From Syngnathus acus (Eukaryota; Chordata; Actinopteri; Syngnathiformes; Syngnathidae), in assembly GCF_901709675.1 (NCBI RefSeq), contig NC_051094.1:18018501-18082500 (forward strand): 64,000 nt of DNA, given 5' to 3'. A program made the position numbers and the translations under genes. The number at the start of each line of letters is the position of its first letter. Positions within the stretch are counted from its first letter, which is position 1. The notes under the pieces are model-generated. The model worked only from the letters and a program-made list of their open reading frames with translations, was not told where the DNA came from and made no database searches. Below, piece after piece: positions 1-10,599 of this stretch.

Positions 1-872
1 GCGCAGCCGAGGCGTTGAGGGTGTCCGGTTTGGGGACCTCAGCATCACGTCTCTGCTTTTTGCAGACGACGTGGTGCTGTTGGCTTCTTCAGGCCGTGAT
101 CTCCAGCTCTCACTGGAGCGGTTCGCAGCCGAGTGTGAAGCGGTCGGGATGAGGGTCAGCACCTCCAAATCCGAGTCCATGGTCCTCGATCGGAAAAGGG
201 TGGAATGCCCTCTCCGGATCGGGGATGAGATCCTGCCCCAAGTGGAGGAGTTTAAGTATCTTGGGGTCTTGTTCACGAGTGAGGGGAGGATGGAGCGCGA
301 GATCGACAGGCGGATCGGTGCAGCGTCGGCAGTAATGCGGACTCTGTACTGGTCCGTCGTGGTAAAGAGAGAGCTGAGCCAAAAGGCAAAGCTCTCAATT
401 TACCGGTCGATTTACGCTCCTACCCTCACCTATGGTCACGAGCTATGGGTCGTGACCGAAAGAACGAGATCCCGGATACAAGCGGCCGAAATGAGTTTTC
501 TCCGCAGGATGTCTGGGCTCTCCCTTAGAGATAGGGTGAGAAGTTCGGTCATCCGGGAGAGACTCGGAGTAGAGTCGCTGCTCCTCCACGTTGAGAGGAG
601 CCAGATGAGGTGGCTCGGGCATCTCATCAGGATGTCTCCTGGACGCCTCCCTGGGGAGGTGTTCCAGGCATGTCCCACCGGTAGGAGACCCCGGGGACGA
701 CCCAGGACGCGCTGGAGAGACTATGTCTCTCGGCTGGCCTGGGAACGCCTTGGGATCCTCCGGGATGAGCTAGATGAAGTGGCTGGGGAGAGGGAAGTCT
801 GGGAGTCCCTCCTGAAGCTGCTGCCCCCGCGACCCGACCCCGGATAAGCGGAAGAAGATGGATGGATGGAAT
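1..872 (+). mobile_element. RTE-type (Rex3-like) LINE, 3' part, cut by window edge
   Basis: The 3' end of a non-LTR retrotransposon enters from the left edge. The coding part is followed after about 25 bases by a GATG-type tandem tail (GATGGATGGATGG at about 857-870), the very short 3' UTR with GATG repeats typical of Rex3/RTE elements in fish. The sequence is nearly the same as the copy ending at 5214, so both are young. Confidence 0.85.
2..847 (+). CDS. RTE reverse transcriptase, C-terminal part (5' truncated by window)
   Basis: This is the open C-terminal part of an RTE-clade reverse transcriptase. The catalytic FADDVV motif lies near the start (about 58-76). A region follows with an EFKYLGV block, an RSQMRWLGHLIRM block and a TGRRPRGRPRTRW block, all characteristic of fish RTE/Rex3 polyproteins. 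The frame is open from the window edge to the stop at 845-847, so this copy is not visibly broken here. The endonuclease and the RT fingers lie outside the window. It supplies the template copying step of target-primed retrotransposition and has no link to the host genes. Confidence 0.85.
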   Translation, partial: RSRGVEGVRFGDLSITSLLFADDVVLLASSGRDLQLSLERFAAECEAVGMRVSTSKSESMVLDRKRVECPLRIGDEILPQVEEFKYLGVLFTSEGRMEREIDRRIGAASAVMRTLYWSVVVKRELSQKAKLSIYRSIYAPTLTYGHELWVVTERTRSRIQAAEMSFLRRMSGLSLRDRVRSSVIRERLGVESLLLHVERSQMRWLGHLIRMSPGRLPGEVFQACPTGRRPRGRPRTRWRDYVSRLAWERLGILRDELDEVAGEREVWESLLKLLPPRPDPG

Positions 873-874
873 TT

Positions 875-1335
875 AATAAAGTTTAAAAAAGTTAAGGCTA
901 TACCTAATTTCTGTTAAGTGCCCCACCTGTATATGTTTATGCATGTGGCCCTCATTGAAAAAAGTTTGGACACCCCTGTTCTAATATGTATACTTGCCTG
1001 AACTAATTCTGTAACCCGAGTTGTTAATCATGAATGTTGATACTGGTTTGTAATACAAACATGAATGTGAAATTATGAATAATTATTGGCTACAGTATCA
1101 TTGTAGTTTTTCTCAGAGTAGAACAATGTCTATTTTATCATACAGTCAAACTAAAATATGAGAAAGTATGCACGCTTCTTGACAGAGGTTTAGGGAGCTA
1201 CACCACTATCTAGTACATTATATTCAAAAAGTCTACACACCCATGATCAAAGGCTAGGATTTCATGGCATATATTTGTGAGCCCATAATAAATCCTTTCA
1301 AAACTTTCCTCCTGAGGTTTTCTCAGGCTAAATGA
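875..1335. other. no gene recognised; AT-rich spacer
   Basis: No open frame, splice pattern or recognised repeat was seen. The stretch lies between the tail of the young RTE copy and an old RTE remnant. Confidence 0.5.
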
Positions 1336-1339
1336 GTGA

Positions 1340-2430
1340 GTCTTTTCAGCGTGTCGCGGGTCCTCCCCAGAGCCTGCTCCCAATGGAAAGTGGCCTCAGT
1401 GTCCAGGAGTCATCCTAATTACACCCGAGCCACCTCATCTGGGTCCTTACTTGGATGACTTTTCACTAAAGAGCCCAGATACCCTGCAGAGTAAAACAAA
1501 TGTTGGTCGTTTGTATCCGGGATCTTTTTTTTTGTTTCACGACCCACAGCTCGTGACCATAGGTGAGTGTAGAAACGTAGATCAAGCAGTAAATCCATTG
1601 TTTCACCTAACCCTAACCGTCTTCACAGACTGATACAGAGTCCACATCAGTGCAGACACTGTTGATAGCTTGCTCCATTCTTCTGCATTTGTCACTCATA
1701 CACAAAACATCAAAACATCTGAACTCCTCCAGTTGGGGCAGGATCTTCTCAACGTGTAAAGGGCACTCAACCTTTTTCCAACTTTGCACCATGATCTCAG
1801 ATTTGGAGTTGCTGACCCTCATCTCAACAGATTAACACTCAACTGCTAAACATTGAAGAGCTGTAAAACATAGTGTGATGAAGCTAACAGAGCCACATCG
1901 TCTGCAAAAAGGAGACATAATACTGGGGGCACGAAAGTGGACACTCTCAACACCTCGGCTGTGCCTAGAAATTCTGTCTATATGTTCTGAACAAAATCAG
2001 CGTCAAACCGCAATCTTGGCACAGACTCACTGGAATCAAATACAACTTGCTGCAATACGGACCAACCTCAAACACTGGTCAAACTGGGTCCAAACAGCTC
2101 ATAATCAGGGCTTCAGTACCCCATACTCTCAAAGTACTACCCACAGAACTTTGCAAAGAGGACAGTCAAACGTCCACAAAACACAAACTGGTTGGGCGAA
2201 CTCCCATGCACCCTTGAGGTTTCTGTCAAGGGTATAGAGCCAGGCTACTGTTCCACAGCGAGGACAAAAAACACACTTCTTCTGAATCTCAGTTTCGACT
2301 TCTCTTACCATAAAGGCTGATGAATGTGATGCCCCTGGAGTTTGAACACCCCATCCGGTCCCCCTTCTTAAAAAGGAGAACCACCAACCAAACCAGAGAC
2401 GAACGACACCCACATGCACACCGTCACTAA
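1340..2430 (-). mobile_element. old, decayed RTE LINE remnant
   Basis: Read on the minus strand, this follows the RTE reverse transcriptase backwards with many indels. Recognisable blocks are the RSQMRW region (about 1385-1440), the YGHELWVV region (about 1540-1560), the SKSE...VECPL...LPQ.EEF block (about 1720-1822), the ADDVV region (about 1885-1925) and upstream RT blocks to about 2420. It is far more diverged than the copies at 1-872 and 3175-5214, so it marks an older burst of the same clade. It has frameshifts throughout and codes for nothing. Confidence 0.75.
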
Positions 2431-2431
2431 G

Positions 2432-2520
2432 CAGGTATTGATCCCACTCCGCCCGCACACAAGTCAGGCGAGTGTACACCATCAGCGACACAATTTTTTT
2501 TTTTTTGCATATATGTAATA
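2432..2520 (-). mobile_element. tRNA-derived SINE, head and A-rich tail
   Basis: On the minus strand the sequence reads GCTGATGGTGTACACTCGCC, then GTGGGATCAATACC, which resemble box A and box B of a pol III promoter. An A-rich tail sits at the 3' side (the T run near 2497-2508 on the plus strand). A related copy lies at 24090-24210. Confidence 0.55.
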
Positions 2521-2521
2521 T

Positions 2522-3065
2522 CAAAGTCAAAGTCTGCTTTATTGTCAATTTCTTCACGTGCCAAGACACACAAAGAAATCGAAATAACGTTCCCACTATC
2601 CCACGGTGACGAGACATAGTACACAATATACATACAAGTAAACAACACAAAAAATAAAAACAAGAAGGCACAAACAATGAATAAATAAGAGTGATGAATA
2701 AATAATAAATAAACAAATAACACAATAAATAAGAGGAGCAAAAATGAAGCAAGTGTGCAGACAGCAGACAGTCAGAATATAGCGCAAAAGTACAGGACGC
2801 TACGCAGAAGGGGGGAGAGAGTTCAGGATCCTAACAGCCTGGAGAATGAAGCTGTCGGTGAGTCTGGTGGTGCGGGAGCGCAGGCTCCTGTACCTCTTCC
2901 CAGAGGGCAGAAGATCGAACAAAGAGTGAGCGGGGTGACTCACATCACTCACAATCGTGGTCGCCTTGCGGGTGAGATGGGAGGTGTAAATGTCCTTCAG
3001 GGAGGGGAGTGAAGCACCAATAATCTTACCAGCCATGTTCACTATGCACTGCAGGGCCTTCATGT
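2522..3065 (-). mobile_element. L2/CR1-group LINE, 3' end
   Basis: A minus-strand 3' fragment. The last about 88 codons of the polyprotein (3063-2800) are followed by a 3' UTR to about 2525. The plus-strand words GCTTTATTGTCAA and CCAAGACACACAAAGAAATC recur in the second copy at 37597-37900, which fixes the family boundaries. It is 5' truncated. Confidence 0.75.
2800..3063 (-). pseudogene. L2/CR1-group LINE polyprotein C-terminus (5' truncated)
   Basis: The 87-residue frame matches the end of fish LINE reverse transcriptases of the L2/CR1 group: an ALQCIVNMAGKIIG block, a SHPAHSLFDLLPSGKRYRSL block, then RTTRLTDSF...AVRILN and a stop. This lies downstream of the RT catalytic core, so the fragment cannot act alone. 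The same terminal block ([13 protein letters not shown]) is present in the composite copy at 37.6-38.6 kb. Confidence 0.75.
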
Positions 3066-3182
3066 TGTATTCAGTGCAGCTACCACCCCAAACATGCAGC
3101 TTTCAATTTTTTGTTTTTGTTTTTTTTCCTAATATCCTCGGTGTAGGCGTGTATTTAGGAAAATTCTGGTTCCCTTGAAATT

Positions 3183-4204
3183 CTGACTGTTGTTTGTGTC
3201 TATGCACCAAACAGCAGCTCAGAGTACCCACCCTTCTTGGAGTCCCTGGAGGAAGTGCTGGAGAGCGCTCCTTCTGGGGACTCCATCGTTCTACTTGGTG
3301 ACTTCAATGCTCACGTGGGCAATGACAGTGAGACCTGGAAGGGCGTGATTGGGAGGAACCGCCCCACCGATCTGAACCCGAGCGGTGTTCTATTATTGGA
3401 CTTCTGTGCTCGACATGGATTGTCTATAATGAACACCATGTTCAAACATAAGGGTGTCCATGTGTGCACTTGGCACCAGGACACCCTAGGCCGCAGTTCG
3501 ATGATCGACTTTGTAGTCGTGTCATCGGATTTGCGGCCGCATGTTTTGGACACTCGGGCGAAGAGAGGGGCGGAGCTGTCAACTGATCACCACCTGGTGG
3601 TGGGTTGGCTCCGATGGTGGGGGAAGATGCCGGTCCGACCTGGCAGACCCAAACGCTCTGTGAGGGTCTGCTGGGAACGTCTGGGAGAATCCCCTGTCAG
3701 GAAGAGCTTCAACTCCCACCTCCGGCAGAGCTTTTCCCACGTCCCGGGGGAGGCGGGGGAGGCGGGGGACATTGAGTCCGAGTGGACCATGTTCCACGCC
3801 TCCATTGTTGAGGCAGCCGACCGGAGCTGTGGCCATAAGGTCATTGGTGCCTGTTGTGGCGGCAATCCCCGAACCCGCTGGTGGACACCGGTGGTAAGGG
3901 ATGTCGTCAAGCTTAAGAAGGAGTCCTATCGGGCCGTTTGGCCTGCGGGACTCTGGAGGCAGGTGACAGGTACCGGATGGCCAAGCGGAACGCGGCTTCG
4001 GCGGTTGCTGAGGCAACAACCCGGGCGTGGGAGGAGTTTGGTGAGGCCATGGAGCATGACTTCCGGACAGCTTCGAGGAAATTATGGTCCACCATCCGGC
4101 GTCTCAGGAGGGGGGAGCAGTGCACCATCAACACTGTTTACAGTGGAGATGGCGTGCTGCTGACCTCGACTCGGGACGTCGTGAGTCGGTGGGGAGCCAA
4201 CTGA
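3183..4204 (+). pseudogene. RTE endonuclease domain and linker, frameshifted
   Basis: An APE-type endonuclease that would nick target DNA for target-primed reverse transcription. Visible motifs are GDFNAHVG (about 3297-3320), the STDHHLV catalytic histidine block (about 3580-3600) and [20 protein letters not shown] between them. The N-terminal catalytic part is missing because the copy is 5' truncated. The frame shifts near 3935; the second frame (3938-4204) carries the linker block [20 protein letters not shown] and [19 protein letters not shown], then stops. A deletion follows. Confidence 0.8.
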
Positions 4205-5190
4205 TAAGGGCGGTTCGGTCCCTGTATCACCGATGCCAGAGTCTGGTCTGCATTTCCAGCAGTAAGTCGGATTCGTTCCCAATGAGGGTTGGACTCCGCC
4301 AAGGCTGCCCTTTGTCACCGATTCTGTTCATAATTTTTATGGACAGAATTTCTAGGCGCAGCCGAGGTGTTGAGGGGGTCCGGTTTGGGGACCTCAGTAT
4401 TGCGTCTCTGCTTTTTGCAGACGACGTGGTGCTGTTGGCTTCTTCAGGCCGTGATCTCCAGCTCTCACTGGAGCGGTTCGCAGCCGAGTGTGAAGCGGTC
4501 GGGATGAGGGTCAGCAGCTCCAAATCCGAGTCCATGGTCCTCGGTCGGAAAAGGGTGGAATGCCCTCTCCGGATCGGGGATGAGATCCTGCCCCAAGTGG
4601 AGGAGTTCAAGTATCTTGGGGTCTTGTTCACGAGTGAGGGCAGGATGGAGCGCGAGATCGACAGGCGGATCGGTGCAGCGTCGGCAGTAATGCGGACTCT
4701 GTACCGGTCCGTCGTGGTAAAGAGAGAGCTGAGCCAAAAGTCAAAGCTCTCGATTTACCGGTTGATCTATGCTCCTACCCTCATCTATGGTCACGAGGTA
4801 TGGGTCGTGACCGAAAGAACGAGATCCAGGATACAAGCGGCCGAATAAGTTTCCTTTGCAGGGTGTCCCTTAGAGATAAGGTGAGAAGCTCGGTCATCCG
4901 GGAGCGACTCGGAGTAGAGCCGCTGCTCCACCACGTTGAGAGGAGCCAGATGAGGTGGCTCGGGCATCTCATCAGGATGCCTCCTGGACGCCTCCCTGGG
5001 GAGGTGTTCCAGGCATGTCCACCAGTAGGAGAACCGGGGACGAACCAGGACGCGCTGGAGGACTATGTCTCTCAGCTGGCCTGGGAACGCCTTGGGATCC
5101 CCCGGATGAGCTGGATGAAGTGGCGGGGAGAGGGAAGTCTGGGAGTCCCTCCTAAAGCTGCTGCCCCCGCGACCAGACCCCGGATAAGCG
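4205..5190 (+). pseudogene. RTE reverse transcriptase palm and C-terminal domain, broken
   Basis: Resumes after the internal deletion with RVGLRQGCPLSPILF (RT motif 3), then FADDVVLLASS with the catalytic Asp pair (about 4416-4440). It continues through the YLGVLFTSEGRMEREIDRR block and stops early at about 4846. The C-terminal domain follows in other frames to about 5190 with SQMRWLGHLIRMPPGRLPGE and several frameshifts. The loss of the RT fingers and the stop make the copy inactive. Confidence 0.8.
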
Positions 5191-5214
5191 GAAGAAGATG
5201 GATGGATGGACGTT

Positions 5215-6560
5215 TCTTTACCTAAAGCAGAAACTACATGTGTGCATTAACAAAACCTTTCAAATGTGCAACAATATGCTCCCCTGAAGCCAAAATTGAA
5301 CTTTTTGGCCAGAATTCCAAAGGGTAATATTTGCTAGTGAGTCAGTTAACATTGAGTAAAGCCTTGTTTTTTTAACTTTGTATATAATGGGTATAGTTAA
5401 CTATAAGTAAAAATTACTTCAATGTTTACATGTTAAATCCCTATCCCACTGAGAGGCAAAAAATTGTGACTATTGGTGAAGGTAGCAAAATGCGCGTTCA
5501 CGTCAGTTTGTCTGGGTTTGTTCCAGGTCGCAAATTTTCATGTTCGCAGCTCAGCAGGATAAGGGGCTTTTGGATACATCTTACTGACTGGAAATAATAC
5601 ATTACTATATTAATAAGTGGGAAGAGCTACAAGAAATACCCATAGTGACCTGTAACATATTTTATTTGTTGCCACAATATGTTCTTTCCTGTTCAACACC
5701 AGTTATTACAGTGAAAACTACCGTTAACTGTACTTTCATGTTAGATTGGGACGTGATTGCTACTTATTATTGTTGTTTTCAGTTCATCAACACAATTATT
5801 ATGGAACACCAACCACATTCTGATTTGGAAACTCTTTTTTTTTTTCAATGTGCTCATTATAATGCAAGGCTTACCCTGGCATGTAAAGAGGCTTGTTTTG
5901 TTCCATTTGGTCCATGTCGCTCTGAGGTGCCCCGACTTGATCGTTATAATCATTCAGCATTGCTTCTGGCTCGCCTGACACATTTTTCACCTGTAGCAAG
6001 AGACAATGTCACACAATTGTTTATACTCCAGCATTTTTTTACTCCTCAGATGGTAGAAAACTTGTTCAGCAAGTCAAACATGTCCCATTGCTCCACACAT
6101 GTCTGAATACCAATGCACAAACATGTTGCCAAAGACAGCCATTACAGACACGTAAATGTCAGCTTTGGGCTTTTTGATTGGGATGAGAAATCAACCAGGC
6201 AGGATAAGTACATGAATGGAAGTATTTTTGTGTTTATACTTGAATATAAATCAACGTTTTTTTCGAATTACAGAAATCATATTGTTCCAAGCATGTCCAC
6301 ACATTAAAAAAAAAAAAATCTCAATCGACCACGCCCAGAAACTGCTCATGAAACCACTTTTATATCAATCTGTGGAAACAGAATTGCATTTTGGACTCCA
6401 AAGCACATTGCATAAACCTAAAAGTATAACTGAAATATAAAAAAACAAGCTAAATGTGGTGGAATGCTGGGATTAAGAAAACATTTAGGGCAGGATAGCT
6501 AAATTAAAACAACAACAACAACGTCAAATATTTTTTACTCAGAAAGGCATATATCTATAT
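5215..6560. other. no gene recognised; likely ocln intron or downstream sequence
   Basis: AT-rich sequence with several chance frames (for example 5645-6106) that match no family I know. None shows a minus-strand exon of the occludin C-terminal ELL domain. No terminal inverted repeats were noticed. Confidence 0.4.
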
Positions 6561-6563
6561 ATA

Positions 6564-6850
6564 CACTACCGTTCAATAGTTTAGGGTCACTACGAATGTC
6601 CTTATTTTAAAATAAAATCACCTATTTTCAATGAGGATAACACTAAACTAACCAGGAATACACTGTATCCATTGTTAATGTGGTAAATGACTATTCTAGC
6701 TGATGTTTTTTGATGCAATAGCTAGGTGTATAAAGGCTCATTTAAAGCAACCATCCATCCAGTTCTAATGGTCCATTGTGTTTGCGAATTGTGTTAGAAG
6801 GCCAATGGATGATTTGAAAACCCTTGTGCAATTATGTTATTTTTCATGGA
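6564..6850 (+). mobile_element. Tc1/mariner-like element, one end only
   Basis: Begins at a TA dinucleotide with CACTACCGTTCAATAGTTT and runs through the subterminal part of a Tc1-like family well known in fish (blocks GGGTCACTACGAATGTCC, TGGTAAATGACTATTC and AAAACCCTTGTGCAAT). No transposase frame or opposite end follows; a GT microsatellite adjoins it. Confidence 0.6.
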
Positions 6851-6861
6851 ATACACTAAAT

Positions 6862-6930
6862 TGTGTGTGTGTGCGTGTGTGTGCGCGTGTGTGTGTGTAT
6901 ATGTGTGCGTGTGTGTGAGTGTCTGTGTAA
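6862..6930. repeat. (GT)n microsatellite
   Basis: An imperfect GT repeat with GTGC and GTGAGT interruptions, ending in a short G run. Confidence 0.9.
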
Positions 6931-7291
6931 GTGGGGGGGGGCATGAACAGCGTGGATCAGTGATAATCTCCCAACTCAGGGGTCTCCAGATGGTATGTCA
7001 TCAGTAGGTGAATGAGGAAGAAATGTGAATCGCTTTGAGGTACCAAAGGTGGAAAAACGCCATAAACGTACAGCTCTTTATCCACTTAATACAGACATAT
7101 TTTTGTGAGAATAGGCTTCCCTATATTAAGCAATGTTTTTTTATTTTACACCCCATGCCCTAAAAACGTCCATGTGTATTTTAACAGTGGGGTTGTATTT
7201 TTTTCCTGTTTCTTTTTTTGAACATGTAATCATCATCTTTCCACCATCATCTATGCCATTCTGATTCTACCATACAAATTTACGCACTCAC

Positions 7292-7450
7292 CCACTCTCC
7301 AATGCTGTGACTATCGTTGACAACCTTAACCTCCTCCCATAGAATACGGTCTCTGCCCCAGCGCCTGATGCTGGAGCGTGTCTTAACAGCAAACACCAGA
7401 AGAATGATGAGGGCTATAAACACCAGGAAGCCGAAGACTATTGCTATAGC
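7292..7450 (-). CDS. ocln: ocln exon with TM4 and start of cytosolic tail
   Basis: 159 nt, phase 0 on both sides. Acceptor TTTTTTACAG ends at 7451, donor GTGAGTGCG starts at 7291. It codes for [20 protein letters not shown] (TM4), [20 protein letters not shown] and ends SIGEW, matching the AIAIVLGF...ILWDK...EEW region of vertebrate occludin. Confidence 0.95.
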
Positions 7451-10400
7451 CTGTAAAAAACAAATAACCAATTGTCAGTGTCAAGCCAATTTTAACCCAC
7501 AAGTCAGGGATTGTTGAGATACCTGAACCTCGATTTTGCACGCTTCAATTCCATGCTGTCTAATGCGGTTTGGTCATGTACCCCAATTTCTTTCATTTTA
7601 AATACATTTTCAAGTAGTATTTTAAATTGATGATATATGGACCGTAAAGCTAAATGACTAGCGCGTAAACCTTAGCACTATTGATTTGACGAATTTCCGT
7701 GACCAATATAAAGGCGTTTTATAATAATAAGTCGTGCTGTTTGAGCTTTATGACTGCTTTATTACAGTGTTACGGATAGCTAGGATTGTTTTTGATTCGG
7801 AAAGGGGGAAGTTTGCGGAAACACCTCATCCATACAGTCACGCTCAAGTAAGAGCGTGGCCGGACACAGTAGTAGAATAACTGGCTGCTTTATTCTCTCT
7901 TCCTTCCAATTCACAGAGCATCCAAAGGATTTAGTTAATCTGCCTGAGATTGTCATCTGCGTATTGCTTCTCTTTTAATAAAATGTCAACAGACTTCGAT
8001 GTGTGGGGAGCATTCACGGTGACAGATGGCTGCACAACAACATGCCTGATGTAAGTTAATGTGACACAGGACTCCTTCAGCTGCCTAAAAACATGCATTT
8101 CTAAAAAGAAAAGACTTTCTATACAACTCGCTTTCAGGGTTAAGGCAATTCCCAAATTCTGGACCCCAAAGTCCGCGTAAAATCGAGATTTTGGTGTATC
8201 TTGCACAACATGAAATTTCTGTATATTCCATTAACTGAGGAGAGGCAGAGCCATAAGCATTCCAAAAGCATCAACTTCATACTAACAATTCATTTTAATA
8301 CTCGTTCGAATTTCAAACAATGTAAGCATACACACTTTACACACACTGAAAAAGCTGAAAAGTAGCTCAAGCACAACAATGACGGTATCTCACCTCTTGG
8401 GGTTCCACCACACAGTAATGGTACAGATACTGGTTGAGAAAAATACCCTGGGCCTGGTTCTGGTTTTGATATTGAGCACACAGCTGTCGAACTTGATTGT
8501 AGTAAATAGACCCTGAGGACTGGGCGGTTGGGTTTACGGCACACAGGTACACAATAGTGGCGATGATCATCAAAAATGCCAAGATGGCACAGATGATGAT
8601 TGTTGCTAGGTAGAACTTTGATGAATGAGCAGCACGTTGTCTTGACACAACCAACACAAAAATGATGAGCACAGCTATAAAGGTGATGGCAGAAATGGCA
8701 ATAATGAAGCCTTTTCCAGCAACAGGATCTATTTGTGTTGATCCTCCATAGCCACCGTAGCCACTATAGGAACCGCCAACGCCTCCTCCAAAGGCGCCAC
8801 CATAACTGCCACCGTATGCACCACCGTATGCGCCACCATATGAGGAGCCATAGCCTGGCAACAAGCTGCTGCTACCACCCAGACCAATGGCATTCATATC
8901 ATAGTCCCAGGCAAGGGTGGAGGCTACACAAGCAAACACAGCCACACACATGATGATGATCAAGATGCAAAGTATCTTCATCACGCCCGGTGGTGAACTC
9001 CAGCGATAGAAATGTAGCATGGTGTCCGCTGGATGGTAGGAAAATGCAGGATTGGACATGAGCTCACTATGCCTGTGTCTGTTGCTGTGGCTGCAACAAA
9101 AGAAAACAGAAATTGAGATTACATTTTGCAATATTAAAGGAGCAATATGAAACTACATCACCTTTTTTTAGATTTTAGCAATTTTAAAATGCTAATTCTT
9201 CACTAAAGTGGTGCTTTCCTCTATTCACTCATCTTCGAGCATTCATTGCTAAGGACAGCTCCTCCGGTCTAAGAAAACGAACGGGACCTCACTGTGTGAC
9301 GTCATAATGTGAAGAGCCACCCTGTGCCACCCCTGCAGACTAAACACACGGCCAGTTTCTCCAAGCAGCTGTCCCTGCAACTTGAGTTGACATGCAGCTG
9401 TTCTAATTTTGATGCATCAAATAAATCATAAAATATTTTCAGAGCCTTCTTTAATGTGCTCAAGTACAAGTCATTGCACTAGATGCCTTAAATGAGTTTT
9501 TTTATTTTACGTAGTTTTGAGATGCCCTACTTTGTGAACGGATATTGGACCTTGAATCTAAAATCCATCGGTCCATCCATCCATCCATCCATCCATCCAT
9601 CCATCCATCCATCCATCCATCCATCCATCCATCCATCCATCCATCCATCCATCCATCACCTAATTTACTTTAATTTCCATGATCCCAAGTCAAACACTGG
9701 CCAAGGACAGGTCTCAGTGTGTCTTTTACCATTGAGCCATTTGCTGAACTGGCTATTGTTTTGGTCCAATTTTAAATCTATTGTGTTGTACAATTTATTA
9801 GTGCAATGCGTGTGTCCTTGCTCACTCCAGTGATTTCCCAAAAGTGATCAATTTCCCTTTAATGGCAACTTTTATGTAATCCTCCTCGCTATATGAGTAG
9901 GACGCATGATTTCTTAGTAGGAAGCAGGTCTACTGCCATTTTCCACACAGGCTGGTCTGTAACTGTCTGATGACTAGTGCTAACAACAAAACAGCAGTTC
10001 TGACGGCATACCATCTCATCCCAGTAGTTTTAGGAGTTTTTATTCTCACACATTAAGAAATACAATAGATTACAATACAATAGAGTCTGCAAATTATAAA
10101 TCGATTATTAATATGCCAATATCCCAATCCGAGTAAATTCCGACTTATTTGTGCAAAGCACTAATACAAAGGTATATATTTTCCTGTCATAATGAATATT
10201 TTCTGCCTCATTAATTCATAATGAATAATGAAACTGAGGTCCAAATGCAAAATAGTAATGTGTATAGGGAGCTGTTCTAATTTTCGCTTGACTAAAGGCC
10301 TCTTTATACTCGCACGGGCGACGAAGGCCGCATTGCATCATGTGACCAACGATGGCTGGGGATGAAAACCCTAACCTCTGGGGTTCCACCGCTCTAGCAC

Positions 10401-10537
10401 TGAGCCACGCCACCCAATCACATTCCATAAAATACGTATTAGTATATCATATATCATGTTATATAAAAATAATAATACACTCACTGTTTGTTGCCACTTG
10501 GCTGGTATGGAGGGATGCTGACTTTGTCGCGTGGCAT
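7292..10537 (-). CDS. ocln: occludin, N-terminal two thirds (three coding exons)
   Basis: Occludin is a four-pass tight-junction membrane protein of the MARVEL group. Three exons join in phase: 10537-10485 (start ATG), 9090-8394 and 7450-7292, together about 303 codons. Visible parts are a PPY motif at the N-terminus; the [10 protein letters not shown] block before TM1; a Gly/Tyr-rich first extracellular loop with YGG repeats; TM2 and TM3; the second loop with NPTAQSSGS and two cysteines; [13 protein letters not shown]4; and the cytosolic AVKTR segment. Length and order match vertebrate occludin up to the EEW position. The coiled-coil ELL domain should follow at lower coordinates but is not seen, so it lies beyond base 1 or was missed. 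I cannot tell the oclna and oclnb paralogs apart. Confidence 0.93.
8394..9090 (-). CDS. ocln: ocln large exon (TM1 to second extracellular loop)
   Basis: 697 nt. Acceptor TTTTGTTGCAG at 9101-9091, donor GTGAGA at 8393-8388. It codes for SNPAFSYHP...[12 protein letters not shown]1 ([20 protein letters not shown]), the Gly/Tyr-rich loop, TM2, TM3 and the second loop ending VVEPQE. This is the occludin exon that carries most of the MARVEL domain in vertebrates. A Met within it (MSNPAF) could act as an alternative start. Confidence 0.95.
9573..9657. repeat. (CATC)n microsatellite
   Basis: About 21 uninterrupted CCAT units in the intron between the first two ocln coding exons. The same unit forms the tails of the RTE LINE and its SINE, so this may be an expanded tail of a lost insertion. 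Confidence 0.9.
10330..10425 (-). mobile_element. tRNA-derived SINE head
   Basis: On the minus strand: GGCGTGGCTCAGTGCTAGAG (box A type) followed by GGTTTTCATCCCC (degenerate box B). It lies just downstream of the first ocln coding exon, inside the intron. The body is not clear. Confidence 0.5.
10485..10537 (-). CDS. ocln: ocln first coding exon (53 nt, start codon)
   Basis: Reads [17 protein letters not shown] and ends with two bases (CA) of a split codon before the donor GTGAGT at 10484-10479. The next exon supplies the C, giving His in the correct phase. IPPYQP matches the PPPY region at the occludin N-terminus, a WW-domain ligand. The assignment rests on phase, donor and motif. Confidence 0.8.
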
Positions 10538-10599
10538 TGTGAAGTCCACTTAGAATGCACTCTATAACAAAATCACACAGGTTCACTTCAAGGGGAACT

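Larger units (their letters stand above)
3175..5214 (+). mobile_element. RTE-type (Rex3-like) LINE, 5' truncated, internally deleted
   Basis: Starts inside the endonuclease domain (coding sense from about 3181) and ends in the GGATAAGCGGAAGAAGATGG tail and GATG repeats at about 5185-5214. The order is endonuclease, linker, RT palm and C-terminal domain, but the RT finger region is missing at about 4195-4205 and there are frameshifts. From about 4354 the sequence is nearly identical to the copy at 1-872. Confidence 0.85.

Noticed and set aside
2129-2752. 207-codon minus-strand frame with a hydrophobic start
   Set aside because: It crosses a LINE 3' UTR, a SINE and an old RTE remnant. The hydrophobicity comes from the AT-rich UTR.
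5645-6106. 153-codon plus-strand frame
   Set aside because: No domain, no codon bias visible and no splice sites. It is not in the ocln orientation and probably arises by chance.
9492-9833. 113-codon frame with a long SIHPSIHP repeat
   Set aside because: The repeat is the translation of the CATC microsatellite inside an ocln intron.
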